Of a stretch of 5,091 nucleotides of DNA, positions 4,729 through 5,091 are shown piece after piece; the first letter of the stretch is position 1; the number at the start of each line of letters is the position of its first letter. The DNA is from Acidobacteriaceae bacterium (GTDB lineage: Bacteria > Acidobacteriota > Terriglobia > Terriglobales > SbA1): contig PLEA01000535.1 in the NCBI GenBank assembly GCA_003136335.1, positions 1 to 5,091 on the forward strand. The letters are read 5' to 3'. The position numbers and the translations under genes were made by a program. The notes beneath the pieces were generated by a model that made no database searches, was not told the DNA's origin, and saw nothing but the letters and a program-made list of their open reading frames with translations.

Positions 4729-5091
4729 GTGAAAGTGTCTGAAAACAAATTCATTCGTCAACTGCCCGGACTGTCCCTAAGGACGGCCATCGCAGTATTG
4801 CTGCTACTCGGTTTCGTGCATCTTCTCGCCGCGCAAACCATTGACGACTGGCAGCCACAAGTTCGCAAGGATGTCGAGAATCAGCGCATCGATGCTGCTC
4901 TTGCCATCGTCGACCAACGTTTGGTCGACGCACCCGAAGATTTGGAAGCTCACGGTTGGCGTGGACGATTGCTGGCCTGGAAAGGCCGCTGGTCCAATGG
5001 CGAAGCTGAATATAGATTTGTCCTCGACAAAGTCCCAAATGATACCGAGATTTTGACTGATCTCTCCGACGTCCTCCTCTGGCAGCACAAA
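4729..5091 (+). CDS. Exported TPR-type protein, N-terminal part
   Basis: The gene runs off the right edge; 121 codons are visible. Residues 1-35 form a signal peptide with a basic n-region (MKVSENKFIRQ), a hydrophobic core (TAIAVLLLLGFVHLL) and probable cleavage after Ala34-Ala35. The mature part starts QTIDDW, and residues about 42-115 are amphipathic helix pairs with TPR spacing (ALAIVDQRLVDAPEDLEAH, then GRLLAWKGRWSNGEAEYRFV and VPNDTEILTDLSDVLLW). This pattern is common at the N-terminus of YaiO-like outer-membrane proteins and of PelB- or BcsC-type secretin scaffolds, whose TPRs bind polysaccharide-modifying enzymes; which applies cannot be told here. I chose GTG 4729 (GGAG 6 nt upstream) because it gives a normal-length signal peptide. 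ATG 4684 with AGGAG 11 nt upstream is the alternative and adds 15 residues. It follows the deacetylase gene, its likely functional partner. Confidence 0.72.
   Translation, partial: MKVSENKFIRQLPGLSLRTAIAVLLLLGFVHLLAAQTIDDWQPQVRKDVENQRIDAALAIVDQRLVDAPEDLEAHGWRGRLLAWKGRWSNGEAEYRFVLDKVPNDTEILTDLSDVLLWQHK

Noticed and set aside
4751..5088. Two minus-strand open frames near the right edge
   Set aside because: Both are antisense to the exported TPR gene, which has a good signal peptide and TPR helix pattern.

Overview
The window comes from a Gram-negative-like, moderately GC-rich soil or environmental bacterium. An exported DUF1330 protein, a HugZ/DUF2470 flavoprotein, a MarC-type membrane protein and an envelope polysaccharide-deacetylase locus are seen together in Acidobacteriota and Proteobacteria. 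I lean weakly towards Acidobacteriota, but no marker gene here settles it.

Layout. (i) Positions 1-165 hold the last 54 codons of a MarC-family inner-membrane protein (+). (ii) Positions 166-412 are a convergent intergenic region with a strong 9-bp hairpin. (iii) Positions 413-1213 (-) encode a HugZ-like pyridoxamine-phosphate-oxidase-fold protein with a C-terminal DUF2470 domain. (iv) Positions 1303-1731 (-) encode an HxlR-family winged-helix regulator. Its conserved first helix is readable in frame only if translation starts upstream of the obvious GTG, most likely at a CTG with a well-placed AGGAG. (v) Positions 1732-1883 are a divergent control region with TAGTAT/GTATCC half-sites and a candidate promoter. 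(vi) Positions 1884-2285 (+) encode an exported DUF1330 protein, followed by a terminator-like hairpin at 2325-2347. (vii) Positions 2348-2599 are non-coding or leader sequence. (viii) Positions 2600-4471 (+) encode a membrane-anchored two-domain protein: a glutamine-amidotransferase-like domain followed by a NodB/CE4-like deacetylase domain. (ix) Positions 4472-4728 are an intergenic leader with several inverted repeats and an 18-codon ORF with a good ribosome site. (x) From 4729 (+) to the window end is the start of an exported TPR-type protein.

The left half looks like a small redox or stress-response module: an HxlR regulator with a CPxE cysteine divergent from a small exported protein and co-directional with a flavin-type oxidoreductase. 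The right half looks like the start of an exopolysaccharide modification/export cluster, with a deacetylase followed by a secreted TPR protein, a pairing reminiscent of PelA/PelB. I see no CRISPR array, tRNA, rRNA, insertion sequence or phage gene. The points most worth checking are the unusual starts of the HxlR and deacetylase genes, the operator-like divergent region, the deacetylase domain architecture, and the structured leader in front of the TPR gene.
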